Source: Planctomycetales bacterium (GTDB lineage: Bacteria; Planctomycetota; UBA11346). From it: a DNA stretch of 5,238 nt. Below are positions 4,080 through 5,238 of this stretch, piece by piece; within the stretch, counting starts at the first letter, position 1, and every line of letters begins with the position of its first letter. The translations under genes and the position numbers were made by a program. Under the pieces are notes generated by a model that saw only the letters and a program-made list of their open reading frames with translations, was not told where the DNA came from and searched no databases. The DNA lies in assembly GCA_025362255.1 (NCBI GenBank), contig JANYGY010000087.1, positions 1 through 5,238 of the forward strand. The letters are read 5' to 3'.

Positions 4080-5238
4080 TTACGGAACCGTCGAGGTCGG
4101 GGCGTCTTGGGCGACGGTTGGTTTCTTCTTCGCTTCCGTTTGGCCTTCGCCCCACAGCCGGATGGGCAGGACCTGATCGACTTCATCACGGTCGGTGACC
4201 ACCACCCGAACGCTGTTGACGCCGGGCTTGAGCGTCAGGGGGAAGCGGAAGCTCGACTCGCTGCCGATGGTGCGCAAGTCGACCTTGTCGTCGTCCTGGA
4301 AGACCGTGATGAACTGAGGATTGTCATCGGTGACGGTGACGGTGAGCGCGACCTGGTTGCCGCTGAGGCGCTCGAGTTTGCCGAGGGTGACCTGAGGCGC
4401 CTGCACCATGCGCGGCTTGAGCTGTTCGTTCACCGGGATGGTGATGGTGTCGAAAATCCCGGTGCGAAAGCGACCATCGATCTGGAAGTCGTCACCGAAT
4501 GTTTCCTGGCAGGACAATTGCAAGGTGATGTGGTCGGCCGCGAAGGTCTGGCCTTTGACGGTCTGGGCGATGGTCACCGGGACCTTGATCGTCCAGCTGC
4601 CTCCTGGTGCCAGATTCGGCCGGGTTGCGTTGGACTTGGCTTGGACCGGTGAAGCGGCTGGATTGACCGCCTCGACCCTGCCGCCATTGGCCGACCCGTA
4701 TTCAAAGCGGGTGTCGCCAAGCTGAACGAAGGCATCATCGGATTTGAACACTCGCGCGATCGGCGCCGACATCGGTCCGGCGCCATCGTTGCTGAACGTC
4801 ACGGTGAGAAACGCCGGGACCCCGGGCTTCAGTTCGGCCGGGTCTTCGAGTTGCCAAGTGAATGCCAGATGGGGGCGGGGCTGCGCGCGCACCGCGACCG
4901 TCACCGGCAGGCTGGCCAGGGGTGCATCGGCGAGATCACTGCGCAGATCGATGGTGAAGCGTTCTTCGCCTGAATAGGCCCGTGGAGGCACGTGATAGCG
5001 CAGCGTGCCGGTGATTGTCTGCCCCGGCGCGACCGAACCGAACAGCAGTTCGTCTTCCCACAGCGGGCTGAATTTGTCGACCTGGACCGAGCCGAAAAGA
5101 TGACCGATCGGAGTGGTCCCATGATTGGTGACGCTGAAGGTCAGCTCGGTCGGCACGGAAGAGTCCACGCTGCTGGCGACAATTTCGGTCGGCCCGGTGT
5201 AGGCCATCGACAGCTGGTCGGCGGTGGGCAGCCCGGCG
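4080..5238 (-). CDS. C-terminal part of a large secreted-type beta-sandwich protein, probably a PDZ/S41 tail-specific protease (5' end outside window)
   Basis: The frame is open from the stop at 4080-4082 to the right edge, and the codons beyond the Met at 5207 read on as AGLPTADQLS. That Met is therefore probably internal and the N-terminus is missing. Counting from it, 375 residues hold three apparent beta-sandwich modules. At 20-105 are LTFSVTNHG, LLFGSVAPGQTITG and a closing PVTVAV strand. At 110-258 are PRPHLAFTWQLED, LTVTFSNDGAGP and LAPGGSW. At 268-353 are QVALTVTVTDDN, FITVFQDDDKVDL and LKPGVNSVRVVVTDRD. The tail is polar and ends in TSTVP. There is no transmembrane segment. The order of an E..FG.V.PG module, then RP..A..WQL.D, then a TDD..V.VF.....V domain resembles, from memory, the region after the catalytic domain in the MXAN_5808-like S41 peptidases. 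The catalytic domain is not in view, so the protease call is an inference. Another CARDB/Ig-like surface protein is the alternative. Confidence 0.8.
   Translation of the reverse strand, partial: AGLPTADQLSMAYTGPTEIVASSVDSSVPTELTFSVTNHGTTPIGHLFGSVQVDKFSPLWEDELLFGSVAPGQTITGTLRYHVPPRAYSGEERFTIDLRSDLADAPLASLPVTVAVRAQPRPHLAFTWQLEDPAELKPGVPAFLTVTFSNDGAGPMSAPIARVFKSDDAFVQLGDTRFEYGSANGGRVEAVNPAASPVQAKSNATRPNLAPGGSWTIKVPVTIAQTVKGQTFAADHITLQLSCQETFGDDFQIDGRFRTGIFDTITIPVNEQLKPRMVQAPQVTLGKLERLSGNQVALTVTVTDDNPQFITVFQDDDKVDLRTIGSESSFRFPLTLKPGVNSVRVVVTDRDEVDQVLPIRLWGEGQTEAKKKPTVAQDAPTSTVP

Noticed and set aside
4107..4652. 181-codon plus-strand open frame opposite the partial beta-sandwich protein
   Set aside because: The translation is a low-complexity Asp/Gly/Leu/Arg mix. 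The minus frame shows regular beta-strand patterns and continues through the window edge.
5205..5207. Met at 5207 as the true start of the rightmost gene
   Set aside because: The frame continues open to the window edge with protein-like sequence, and the following region begins mid-domain without a signal peptide. The gene is more likely cut by the edge.

Overview
The window is GC-rich bacterial chromosomal DNA. Five protein-coding genes can be supported, four complete and one cut by the right edge. All the recognisable products are housekeeping or cell-envelope proteins. There is no transposase, integrase, phage gene, CRISPR array, rRNA or tRNA that I can see. YacG, a signal-peptide-bearing periplasmic PBP4-type peptidase and a large multi-domain protein resembling the tail of a PDZ/S41 protease point to a Gram-negative cell envelope. 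A planctomycete- or myxobacterium-like source would fit, but the sequence does not prove a phylum. None of the four visible start codons has a well-placed Shine-Dalgarno sequence, which also fits lineages that depend on it little.

Layout, left to right. Positions 1-279 hold no recognisable gene. One plus-strand frame is open from the left edge to 341, has GC-rich third codon positions and may be the end of an unknown protein. Then come three minus-strand genes, whose transcription order is yacG (2595-2338), a GT4-type glycosyltransferase-like gene (2341-1244) and metF (1143-280). yacG and the glycosyltransferase overlap by ATGA and are probably translationally coupled. metF follows after about 100 bases that hold a 12-base tandem repeat and a 19-base near-palindrome, so it may have its own control. 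dacB (2652-4058) runs on the plus strand, divergent from yacG across only 56 bases. It converges on the last gene (minus strand, 4080 to beyond 5238) with a 21-base gap that contains a perfect short palindrome.

The genes do not form one obvious pathway: one-carbon/methionine metabolism (MetF), glycosyl transfer (GT4-like), gyrase modulation (YacG), peptidoglycan trimming (DacB) and probable envelope proteolysis (the partial protein). The most unusual features are: (i) two unrelated 12-base-period tandem repeats, each at the 3' end of a minus-strand gene, one giving YacG a repeated tetrapeptide tail and the other placing four in-frame TGA codons at the end of the glycosyltransferase while leaving the metF frame open; (ii) the glycosyltransferase-like protein has lost several residues that usually bind the donor; and (iii) compact palindromes lie next to metF, yacG and dacB. 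I see no convincing undescribed multi-gene system.
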